From NCBI GenBank assembly GCA_029287335.1, contig JARFRI010000308.1, positions 1 through 6,991 of the forward strand: a stretch of 6,991 bases of DNA, written 5' to 3'. Source of the DNA: Phycisphaera sp. Its GTDB lineage: Bacteria > Planctomycetota > Phycisphaerae > Phycisphaerales > Phycisphaeraceae. This document shows, piece after piece, positions 1-4,577 of this stretch. A model generated the notes under the pieces. That model had not been told where the DNA came from. It did no database searches and saw nothing but the letters and a program-made list of their open reading frames with translations. Every line of letters begins with the position of its first letter. The first letter of the stretch is position 1. Made by a program: the position numbers and the translations under genes.

Positions 1-12
1 CTTGACTATACA

Positions 13-39
13 GAAAACCCCGGAAGTTGGCCGGGGGTT
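13..39 (-). terminator. Candidate intrinsic terminator (minus strand)
   Basis: Read on the minus strand, a CCCCGG arm (36-31) and a CCGGGG arm (23-18) are separated by a 7-base loop and followed at once by TTTTC (17-13). Two further A-T pairs can form if one C is bulged. This is the usual shape of a weak rho-independent terminator. It would stop leftward transcripts coming from the structured region or from the PEP-CTERM remnant. On the plus strand the stem is followed by a G run rather than a T run, so it would not work in that direction. Confidence 0.4.
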
Positions 40-63
40 GGGGGGATTTGTTTTTGAGGGCTC

Positions 64-90
64 CAACCCCCGCGTGTGATGCGGGGGTTG
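64..90. repeat. Perfect 10-bp inverted repeat (hairpin)
   Basis: CAACCCCCGC (64-73) and GCGGGGGTTG (81-90) are exact reverse complements around a 7-base loop. Neither strand has a T run next to it, so a terminator role is not shown. Its arms resemble those of the hairpin at 13-39 (an AACCCC/GGGGTT pattern), which suggests a related repeated element. Confidence 0.6.
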
Positions 91-96
91 TGGGGT

Positions 97-124
97 TGGG
101 GGTGATGGGATGGGGGTGATGGGT
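97..124. repeat. Two-copy 14-bp tandem repeat
   Basis: TGGGGGTGATGGGA (97-110) is followed directly by TGGGGGTGATGGGT (111-124), identical in 13 of 14 bases. It sits inside a G-rich, C-poor run that reaches from the hairpin at 64-90 to the long stepped hairpin starting at 126. No function is evident. It is probably slippage-prone spacer DNA. Confidence 0.7.
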
Positions 125-125
125 T

Positions 126-224
126 GGGTGCCACATCACTGCCGTAGGCTGCTATGTGCAAGCCCTCTTGAGCCAGCTACCGTCATTGGCACACAGCAGC
201 CCTTCGGGCAGTTGTGTGGCACCC
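126..224 (+). ncRNA. Candidate structured RNA (long stepped hairpin), family unassigned
   Basis: The 99 bases fold into one long rod with four helices. GGGTGCCACA (126-135) pairs with 215-224, ACTGCC (138-143) with 207-212, GGCTGCT (147-153) with 195-201, and TGTGC (155-159) with 189-193. They are separated by a 2x2 loop, a 3x5 loop and one A-C mismatch, and close on a 29-base terminal loop (160-188). That is 28 pairs in register, far beyond chance for a stretch without coding signal. A GC stem with five Ts follows at 236-266 on the plus strand, which is why I favour that strand. On the minus strand the element would lie in the 3' region of the PEP-CTERM remnant. A rod with internal loops recalls 6S RNA, but I see no decisive family signature. 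A DNA-level palindrome such as a small mobile element end is the main alternative. Confidence 0.4.
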
Positions 225-235
225 GGCAGGGTTAC

Positions 236-266
236 GCGGGCTTGCAGGAAACGTACCCCGCTTTTT
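236..266 (+). terminator. Candidate rho-independent terminator after the structured RNA
   Basis: GCGGG (236-240) pairs with CCCGC (257-261) across a 16-base loop and is followed directly by TTTTT (262-266). The stem is short and the loop large, so this is a weak call. Its place 11 bases after the closing helix of the stepped hairpin at 126-224 fits the end of a plus-strand transcript of about 140 bases. Confidence 0.35.
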
Positions 267-276
267 AGACAACGCT

Positions 277-298
277 GCTCCTGGCTATGGCCGGGAGC
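277..298. other. 9-bp hairpin with TATG tetraloop
   Basis: GCTCCTGGC (277-285) pairs with GCCGGGAGC (290-298) over a 4-base loop, with one T-G wobble on the plus strand. Three Ts follow on the plus strand, too few for a confident terminator. It could be part of a longer structured RNA together with 126-266, or a separate 3' element. A further inverted repeat, AGCCG (325-329) with CGGCT (341-345), lies just past the stop codon of the minus-strand PEP-CTERM tail. Confidence 0.5.
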
Positions 299-349
299 TT
301 TGGAGCATCAAACGCCTTCGTATTAGCCGCGGCGTCCCTTCGGCTGGGC

Positions 350-469
350 TCAGGACCTGCGGCGGCGGACGAGGAGGAGGCCGGCGAGGCAGAGGATGGC
401 CAGGGAGTTGGGTTCGGGGACGAGGTAGGTGTTGTAGTAAGCGGCATGGGTCAGTGAGGGGAAGTTTGC
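350..469 (-). pseudogene. PEP-CTERM sorting-signal C-terminus, gene body missing
   Basis: On the minus strand the frame ending at TGA 350-352 reads VPEP (421-410), then a hydrophobic stretch of about 14 residues rich in Leu and Ala, then RRRR and a final Ser. This is the three-part PEP-CTERM signal: PEP motif, membrane segment, basic tail. Such signals direct secreted proteins to exosortase-type processing in Gram-negative bacteria that make exopolysaccharide. The residues just upstream (THAAYYNTYL) look like ordinary protein, and most codons end in C or G. The frame stays open to a TAG at 611-613 but has no ATG, GTG or TTG start, and beyond about base 469 it is Pro/Arg-rich and resembles translated G-rich repeat. 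No signal peptide or secreted domain is visible in any frame. I read it as the 3' remnant of a decayed or frameshifted gene. An assembly error in the G-rich DNA is the alternative. Confidence 0.6.
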
Positions 470-879
470 GCGCGGCGGGTGCAGGGGTGGGTTGATTTGA
501 GTGGTTCGGTCGTGCGTGCGGGGTTGATTAACGCTTGGCGGGGGAAGGGCTTGGGCGGGTGGTTGGTGAAGGGGTGTGTAGTGCGCGCGCGGGGCTGGTG
601 GTCGGCGGGTCTATGAGGGGAGGTGGTGAGCGCTAGCGGACCGCGCGGCGGGGGCGGCGGGGGTTGTGTGCGCGGAGGGGAGAGGAGCGGGGAGCGCGGG
701 GAGAGGGAGAGCGGGGAGCGGGGCAGGGATGAGGGGAGCGGGGAGAATCGAGGCTCGAGCCGATCTGCCCGCAGCGATGTGGGTTGTTGTCGTTTGAGGG
801 GCCTCACGCGGCGTGTAGAGAGACGATGATTGTGAGTTGTGTGTTAAGATTTGGTTAAATCGGTCTTTATGGGCTGGAA
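470..879. other. Gene-free G-rich low-complexity stretch
   Basis: I see no credible gene here. Open frames on the minus strand translate into Pro/Arg/Ser-rich strings with no domain pattern, as expected when a G-rich strand is read in any frame. Bases 500-670 are G/T/C mixed with many GGG runs, and 671-746 is the purine-rich repeat listed separately. Bases 825-870 form a short AT-richer island just downstream of the Rrf2 gene. It contains GATTT (848-852) and AAATC (857-861) as a small inverted repeat, which is too weak to call a terminator. Confidence 0.6.
671..746 (+). repeat. Purine-rich G-run repeat (possible G-quadruplex)
   Basis: About 75 bases consist almost wholly of G and A with scattered C. 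The unit AGCGGGGAGCG occurs at 686-696 and again at 710-720, and a close variant lies at 733-745. Many runs of three to four G are closely spaced, so G-quadruplex or triplex formation on the plus strand is plausible. Strand asymmetry is extreme here. No gene is visible in it. Confidence 0.65.
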
Positions 880-1350
880 TCAGTCCTTTTTGAGGATGGG
901 TAGGCCGGTGTCGGGCGGTGCGGCGGCGATGATTTCCATCTTTTTGGCCAGGGCCCGGCTCATTTGCTCGAGGGTGGTGGATTCGAGGTAGTTGAGGATG
1001 TGTTGGCGGACGGGGAGGAAGGCGTCGTGCTGTGGGCAGGGTTGGGAGGCGTCGCACTTGGCCAGGCCGACGATACACTGGGAGTAGGGAGCGATGCCGT
1101 CGACGGCGTCGACGATGTCGTAGAGGCGGATCTCGTGGGGTCGCTTGGCGAGTGCGAAGCCGCCGCCCCGGCCCTTGGCGCTGGTAAGCAGGCCTTTGCC
1201 GACGAGGTCGCGGAAGATCTTGGCGAGGAAGTGGCTGGGTAGGTTGGTGCCTTCGCAGAGTTGTTGGACGCGGACGTAGCCTTCGGGCCGGATGACGGCG
1301 AGGCGGGACATGGCCCGGATGGCGTAGGAGCACGTGGTGGAGTACATCAT
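880..1350 (-). CDS. Rrf2/IscR-family transcriptional regulator, probable Fe-S sensor
   Basis: A 156-residue protein, the usual Rrf2 size. The start MMYSTTCSYAIRA is typical of the family. A winged helix-turn-helix follows at about residues 24-68: the recognition-helix region NLPSHFLAKIFRDLVGKGLL, then a Gly-rich wing, KGRGGGFALA. The segment RLYDIVDAVDG leads into the cluster region with Cys92, Cys99, Cys105 and His108. Known IscR uses Cys92, Cys98, Cys104 and His107 to hold a 2Fe-2S cluster, so an Fe-S-sensing repressor or activator is likely. The Cys spacing here is X6/X5 rather than X5/X5. The target (Fe-S supply, nitric oxide or redox) cannot be told from sequence. I chose ATG 1350-1348 because it gives the standard N-terminus and Cys numbering. 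An in-frame GTG at 1365-1363 would add five residues, and neither start has a strong ribosome site. It is divergent from the flavin-binding gene at 1511. Confidence 0.9.
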   Translation of the reverse strand: MMYSTTCSYAIRAMSRLAVIRPEGYVRVQQLCEGTNLPSHFLAKIFRDLVGKGLLTSAKGRGGGFALAKRPHEIRLYDIVDAVDGIAPYSQCIVGLAKCDASQPCPQHDAFLPVRQHILNYLESTTLEQMSRALAKKMEIIAAAPPDTGLPILKKD

Positions 1351-1510
1351 GGCGTTTGGTTCCACGAGGCCTGATCGGGCCGGTGATGTGTTGGGTGATG
1401 GCGGTACCGGGCGGTGCTCAGGCCAATCTACCGGATTATCGTAACGGAAAAATTGCTACAGTTGGAGCTGCACAAGGCCCGTATCAGACTTTGCTCAAGA
1501 AAGGATTGCC
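1351..1510. promoter_or_regulatory. Divergent intergenic region, Rrf2 gene / FMN-binding gene
   Basis: These 160 bases separate two outward-facing genes and must hold both promoters. I find no convincing -35/-10 pair on either strand. The minus strand has a GATAAT at 1440-1435 that could serve as a -10 box, but without a -35. Short inverted repeats are present: ACCG-GG-CGGT near 1406-1415 and a TTA-TCG-TAA near 1436-1444. They could be operators, since Rrf2 proteins commonly regulate their own and adjacent genes, but they match no Rrf2 site I know. Confidence 0.35.
1498..1505 (+). promoter_or_regulatory. Ribosome binding site of the FMN-binding gene
   Basis: AGAAAGGA ends five bases before ATG 1511. 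This is a good Shine-Dalgarno sequence and fixes the start of the downstream gene. It is stronger than the sites at the other ATG-started genes in the window. Confidence 0.7.
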
Positions 1511-1981
1511 ATGTCCACCCCCGAAGTCCCTCTGGATCAAGCCATCGCAGCAGCGCGGACGCTCATCGAAGAACAGATCGTCGGCGTGCTCACCACGGTC
1601 GACCCCAACAACGTTCCGCACAGCCGATGGATGCTTGGTGCGCTACCCGACGAGGGGCTATCCACCCTGCTTTCATTGAGCGCGCGGGGGGCAAGAAAGA
1701 TCGATCACCTAGATACCAACGCCAACGTCTGCTGGCTCTTCTCTGATGACAAAAACGACGAGGTCGTGACGTTACTGGGCACGATGGTCCGCTTGGAGAA
1801 CCCGAACATGGCCGAGCCCGCGTGGCAGGGTCTGAGCAAGGCGGCGGAGAAATACGCGATGAACTTGCTTAGTGAGCCGGAGAATCTCTGGTTCGAGGGG
1901 CTGGAGACCACGATCACGCAGATTGAATACATGGCGCCGAGCAAGGGTCTTACGCACCCGGTGGTTTTTCAAATCGGTTAG
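1511..1981 (+). CDS. Pyridoxamine 5'-phosphate oxidase-family (split beta-barrel, FMN-binding) protein
   Basis: A 156-residue cytoplasmic protein with no signal peptide or membrane segment. The early motif GVLTTVDPNNVPHSRWM (about residues 24-40) matches the first strands of the PNPOx-like split barrel, where family members read roughly LATVD..G.PHSR.M. The next segments, a small-molecule-binding loop rich in Ser/Ala/Arg/Lys (about 56-66), an NVCWLFSD strand and a TLLGTMVRLENP strand, follow the order of the general stress protein 26-like branch. These proteins bind FMN or a related flavin, and many have no assigned substrate. The length is shorter than true PdxH, and I would not call it pyridoxal phosphate synthesis. 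The start is set by a good ribosome site at 1498-1505. The divergent Rrf2 regulator hints at redox or stress control, which is inference. It converges with the PDZ gene, whose stop lies 11 bases away. Confidence 0.82.
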   Translation: MSTPEVPLDQAIAAARTLIEEQIVGVLTTVDPNNVPHSRWMLGALPDEGLSTLLSLSARGARKIDHLDTNANVCWLFSDDKNDEVVTLLGTMVRLENPNMAEPAWQGLSKAAEKYAMNLLSEPENLWFEGLETTITQIEYMAPSKGLTHPVVFQIG

Positions 1982-1992
1982 GTGCTGGGCGC

Positions 1993-3432
1993 CTACTCCG
2001 CCTGCTCCAGCAGCTTGTCGAGTTGCGGGGCGCGGATGACGAAGCCGGTTGGGCGTAGGGCACCTTCGTAGAGCCAGTCGGGCAGTTCGCGTGAGCCTTC
2101 TCCGGGTTGGTATTCGACGACAACGCCTCCGCCGCCAAGGGATTCGAGGATACGGCGGAACTGGTCGAGGCTGAAGCGTTGTTCGCCGATGATGACCTCG
2201 TCGCCGGTGGGCGCGGCATCGAAGCGCAGGGCCGGTCGGCCGCTGATGGAGGTACGCCCCTGCCATCGGCTGGTTCCTTGCCAGAGCGCTTGGGACGCGA
2301 TGCCGCGCTGGAGTCTTCTGCGCAGGTCGTCGGCTTTGGCGGGCTCCCAGAGGTAGGTGTAGTCGGTGTCGACCGCCCCGCTGACCACCATGCTCAGGTC
2401 GGTGCGGTAGGCCTCGACGAGTTCGACGACGCGGATCTCTCGTAAGGTGAGGTCGATGGCGACGGGCTTGCCGCCGCGGCGGACAAGCAGGCGTGCTTTG
2501 TCGCCTGCTTGATAGCGCGCGAGTACGTTGGCGAGGGTGTCGGGGGTGATTGATTCTTCGCCAATAGCGATGAGCGTGTCGCCGGCGCGGAGCCCGGCCT
2601 GCTCGCCGTTGCCGCCGGGGATGGCGACGCCGACTTGGGTAGTGGTCTGGCCGTCTTCATCGACGACGAATTCGACATCGAGGGACATCCGTCGGTCGTT
2701 GCCGACCTTTGGCACGGGTTCCAGGCCGACGGATATGGCTCGGATGAGGGCGCGGTATTGACGGGGGGTGAGTGCCTTGGCGTTGTTGACCTGCTCCATG
2801 AACTTGGCGCGGAGGGCGGCGTAGTAGTCCGCCAGGGGTTGTCCGGTCAGGCCCGGCGGGGTCGTGTTGAGCTCGTCGACCAGCCAGGCCGGAACGGGGT
2901 GGACGCCGATGCGGTTGTCCTGCCAGTCGTAGGCGACGACAAGGCGCGGCCGAGCGGGTAAGCCGGTGAAGCGGTTGGTGCCCAGCGCCTGTTCGTAGAC
3001 GCGGACCTGCCGATCGACCTCGCGCTCCATGATGGCCAGGGCGTCCTGCCGGGCTTTGAGGTCTTTGTTGATTCGCTGGCGTTCCTCTTCGATGCGTTTG
3101 CGCTCGGCAGCGATCGCGGCGGTGGCTTTGTCGATGATTGCCTTGCGCTGCGCCTCGACGCGGGCCATCTCGCGGTCGAACACATCCTTGGCTTCTTCGC
3201 GGAGCTTGAGTTGCTGGGCCAACTCGCGTTGGGCATCGACCTTGGCTTTTTCGATGTCCGCGCGCGTTTGCGTCACTGCCTGCTGATCGCTCTCGACCTG
3301 CTCCTGCTTCTGGTTCACGTTCATCGCCAGGAACAGCACCAACACCAGGAACATGACGAGCGTGCAGAACACCAAGTCGGAGAACGACTCGAAGAAATTG
3401 AACGTCGACTTTCGCTTGGGGAGGATCAGCAT
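1993..3432 (-). CDS. MotB/ExbD-like membrane protein with coiled coil and PDZ domain
   Basis: A 479-residue protein. Residues 1-17 are short, basic and probably cytoplasmic. One membrane helix at about 18-37 starts with Ser-Asp (Asp19), the position of the proton-carrying Asp in MotB, ExbD and TolR. Residues about 39-150 are rich in Glu, Lys, Gln and Arg with no Pro, a long predicted coiled coil in the periplasm. A compact segment follows at about 160-240 (RPRLVVAYDWQDNRIGVHPV onward). Then comes a PDZ domain at about 255-330, with the QAGLRAGDTLIAIGE segment and the GDKARLLVRRGGK strand. Residues 333-479 match nothing I recognise. I see no OmpA-type peptidoglycan-binding motif. The gene starts 10 bases after the channel gene and lacks a Shine-Dalgarno sequence, so translation is probably coupled. 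It most likely acts as stator partner or force-transmitting arm of the channel subunit. The substrate is unknown. Confidence 0.8.
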   Translation of the reverse strand: MLILPKRKSTFNFFESFSDLVFCTLVMFLVLVLFLAMNVNQKQEQVESDQQAVTQTRADIEKAKVDAQRELAQQLKLREEAKDVFDREMARVEAQRKAIIDKATAAIAAERKRIEEERQRINKDLKARQDALAIMEREVDRQVRVYEQALGTNRFTGLPARPRLVVAYDWQDNRIGVHPVPAWLVDELNTTPPGLTGQPLADYYAALRAKFMEQVNNAKALTPRQYRALIRAISVGLEPVPKVGNDRRMSLDVEFVVDEDGQTTTQVGVAIPGGNGEQAGLRAGDTLIAIGEESITPDTLANVLARYQAGDKARLLVRRGGKPVAIDLTLREIRVVELVEAYRTDLSMVVSGAVDTDYTYLWEPAKADDLRRRLQRGIASQALWQGTSRWQGRTSISGRPALRFDAAPTGDEVIIGEQRFSLDQFRRILESLGGGGVVVEYQPGEGSRELPDWLYEGALRPTGFVIRAPQLDKLLEQAE

Positions 3433-3442
3433 GGGTCGTGGA

Positions 3443-4408
3443 TTACTGTTCTAAGTTTTCCGGCGCGCTGGCGGGCATGGGGGCGGTGGTGGTTTGGCCG
3501 GTGGCGACGGTGCCGGGGATGGGGACGCCTTGGGGCAGGCCGATGCCTTTTTCGCGGAGTTTTTGCTGGTGTTCTTCGTTGATTCGGCCTGCACGACGCA
3601 AGATCGGCAGGATGTAGATCTCCGTCAGCTCGGCGATGTGGCTGACGGTGTGCTCGATGTTGGCGTCGACAAGGTTAGAGAGTAGTCGCAGGCAGACCCC
3701 GCCGAGGATCGCGCCCATGAGTGTGGTGTAGAAGGCCACACCCATACCGCCCAGCGCGGACTCGACGCCTTGCATGATCGATCCATCCTCTGCGGTCATG
3801 GCCTGAAACACCTCGGTCAGCCCCCCCGCCGACTGGATCAAGCCGATGATCGTTCCAACGAGACCGAGCGTGACGAGGATGGACGAGCAGAACTCGACGA
3901 CGCGCGTCTTAGCGAGCAGCCTTGACTGCAACAGCGTGACCAGGTTGTCTTGGCTGATGTTGACGTCCCGGCGGAAGATTTCGTGCAGGTTATCGATGTG
4001 GTCTCTGAACAAACTCGAGTCGGAGTTTTGCAGGAAGACATAAATGTTGTTGGTTTGTCTAAGGGTATCGATTTGCTTGTCGGTCAGCCGGGCTTGCCTG
4101 TGGATGAAGCGGATATCGAAGAAGTTCTTGATGACCGCGAAGCCAAAGAGCGTGAGGATGATGATCGAGATGTAGGTGCCCTGCTGGCTGGCGGCCTGTC
4201 GCAGATCGTTCTGCACGGCTTCGTAGATGAATCGGCCTGCGACCAAGACAACCAAGGCACCTAAGCCGACCGCGTAGAAGCACCATTCGAGCATCGGCCG
4301 TCGGGCCTTGCTGCGGTCGACGCGTCGGCTGGCGTGGGTGTGGATGTTGGCTGATGCGGGCTTAGCCGGCTTTGGCGCGGCCTGCGGCGGGGTCTGGGGG
4401 TCGGGCAT
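3443..4408 (-). CDS. MotA/TolQ/ExbB proton channel family protein
   Basis: A 321-residue inner-membrane protein. A Pro/Ala/Lys-rich cytoplasmic N-terminus (1-38) is followed by membrane helices at about 42-62, 79-97, 172-193 and 219-243. A cytoplasmic loop lies between helices two and three, as in this family. The signature sits in helices three and four: LVTLGLVGTIIGLIQSAGG, then LGGMGVAFYTTLMGAILGG. These match the family pattern of GLLGTV.GLI and G...AL.TT..GL. The C-terminus (278-321) is a Pro/Thr/Ala-rich tail. In this family five copies surround two copies of a MotB/ExbD/TolR-type subunit and convert ion flow into movement or force. The next gene supplies just such a partner. It is not clearly MotA, TolQ or ExbB: no TonB, TolA or flagellar gene is visible here, so I give no symbol. 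A perfect -10 box lies six bases before the ATG. Confidence 0.88.
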   Translation of the reverse strand: MPDPQTPPQAAPKPAKPASANIHTHASRRVDRSKARRPMLEWCFYAVGLGALVVLVAGRFIYEAVQNDLRQAASQQGTYISIIILTLFGFAVIKNFFDIRFIHRQARLTDKQIDTLRQTNNIYVFLQNSDSSLFRDHIDNLHEIFRRDVNISQDNLVTLLQSRLLAKTRVVEFCSSILVTLGLVGTIIGLIQSAGGLTEVFQAMTAEDGSIMQGVESALGGMGVAFYTTLMGAILGGVCLRLLSNLVDANIEHTVSHIAELTEIYILPILRRAGRINEEHQQKLREKGIGLPQGVPIPGTVATGQTTTAPMPASAPENLEQ

Positions 4409-4414
4409 GAGGCG

Positions 4415-4420
4415 ATTATA
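4415..4420 (-). promoter_or_regulatory. -10 box of the channel operon, predicted leaderless start
   Basis: The minus strand reads TATAAT at 4420-4415, then six bases, then ATG at 4408. Transcription normally begins about seven bases after the -10 box, which places the first RNA base on the A of the start codon. No Shine-Dalgarno sequence is present, as expected for a leaderless message. The -35 region 16-18 bases upstream (about 4437-4444) has no good match, so an activator may be needed. Confidence 0.5.
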
Positions 4421-4430
4421 ACGTGTGCTA

Positions 4431-4473
4431 ATCGGCTGCTTTCGATAAGTCGGCCGATCAATTCCCCTTTGAT
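4431..4473. promoter_or_regulatory. Inverted repeats between divergent promoters, possible operator
   Basis: ATCGGC (4431-4436) and GCCGAT (4453-4458) form an inverted repeat with a 16-base spacer over the expected -35 region of the channel operon. A second one, ATCAA (4457-4461) with TTGAT (4469-4473), runs into the -35 box of the FHA promoter. Either could bind a regulator that acts on both directions. The arms are short, so chance is possible. Confidence 0.25.
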
Positions 4474-4496
4474 TAAACGCCTATGGGTGTTATGCT
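4469..4496 (+). promoter_or_regulatory. Sigma-70-type promoter of the FHA gene
   Basis: TTGATT (4469-4474), a 16-base spacer and TATGCT (4491-4496) form a fair -35/-10 pair. TG at 4488-4489, one base before the -10 box, adds an extended -10 element. Transcription would start near 4503, giving a leader of about 75 bases before GTG 4578, or 36 before ATG 4539. Confidence 0.5.
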
Positions 4497-4563
4497 GGAT
4501 ATGCATTTCCACTGTGTCTCAATCTGTATCAATGGATCATGTGTCACGAAACGGGGTTCTACG

Positions 4564-4572
4564 AAAAGGGGG
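4564..4572 (+). promoter_or_regulatory. Ribosome binding site deciding the FHA gene start
   Basis: AAAAGGGGG is followed by five bases and then GTG 4578. The alternative in-frame ATG at 4539 has no such site. This purine run lies inside the longer reading frame but is placed exactly for initiation at the GTG. Confidence 0.55.
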
Positions 4573-4577
4573 TTCAA

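Noticed and set aside
10..36. ACAGAA followed by CCCCGG resembling the 3' conserved part of RNase P RNA
   Set aside because: The rest of the RNase P core (such as the GAGGAAAGTCC region) is absent on both strands. The bases are better explained by the hairpin.
126..345. tmRNA, SRP RNA, tRNA or known riboswitch
   Set aside because: No CCA-type 3' end, no GGAA/AGCAG SRP loop set, no tRNA arms and no riboswitch core I could recognise. I left the family open.
214..495. Plus-strand 93-codon Gly/Arg-rich frame
   Set aside because: It overlaps the hairpins and runs antisense to the PEP-CTERM tail; the composition is that of translated low-complexity DNA.
451..807. Minus-strand Pro/Ser-rich 118-codon frame as the lost body of the PEP-CTERM gene
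   Set aside because: Its content is what the G-rich repeat yields in any frame, it has no signal peptide, and joining it to the tail would need a frameshift for which I see no evidence.
611..1333. Minus-strand 240-codon open frame overlapping the Rrf2 gene
   Set aside because: It is an out-of-frame Pro/Arg-rich shadow of the Rrf2 gene running into G-rich repeat. It happens to share the frame of the PEP-CTERM tail, but a TAG at 611-613 separates them and it shows no protein features.
1993..4408. Zorya-type anti-phage system (ZorA/ZorB)
   Set aside because: The channel subunit lacks the long cytoplasmic helical tail of ZorA, the partner has PDZ rather than an OmpA-like domain, and no helicase or nuclease gene is next to it.
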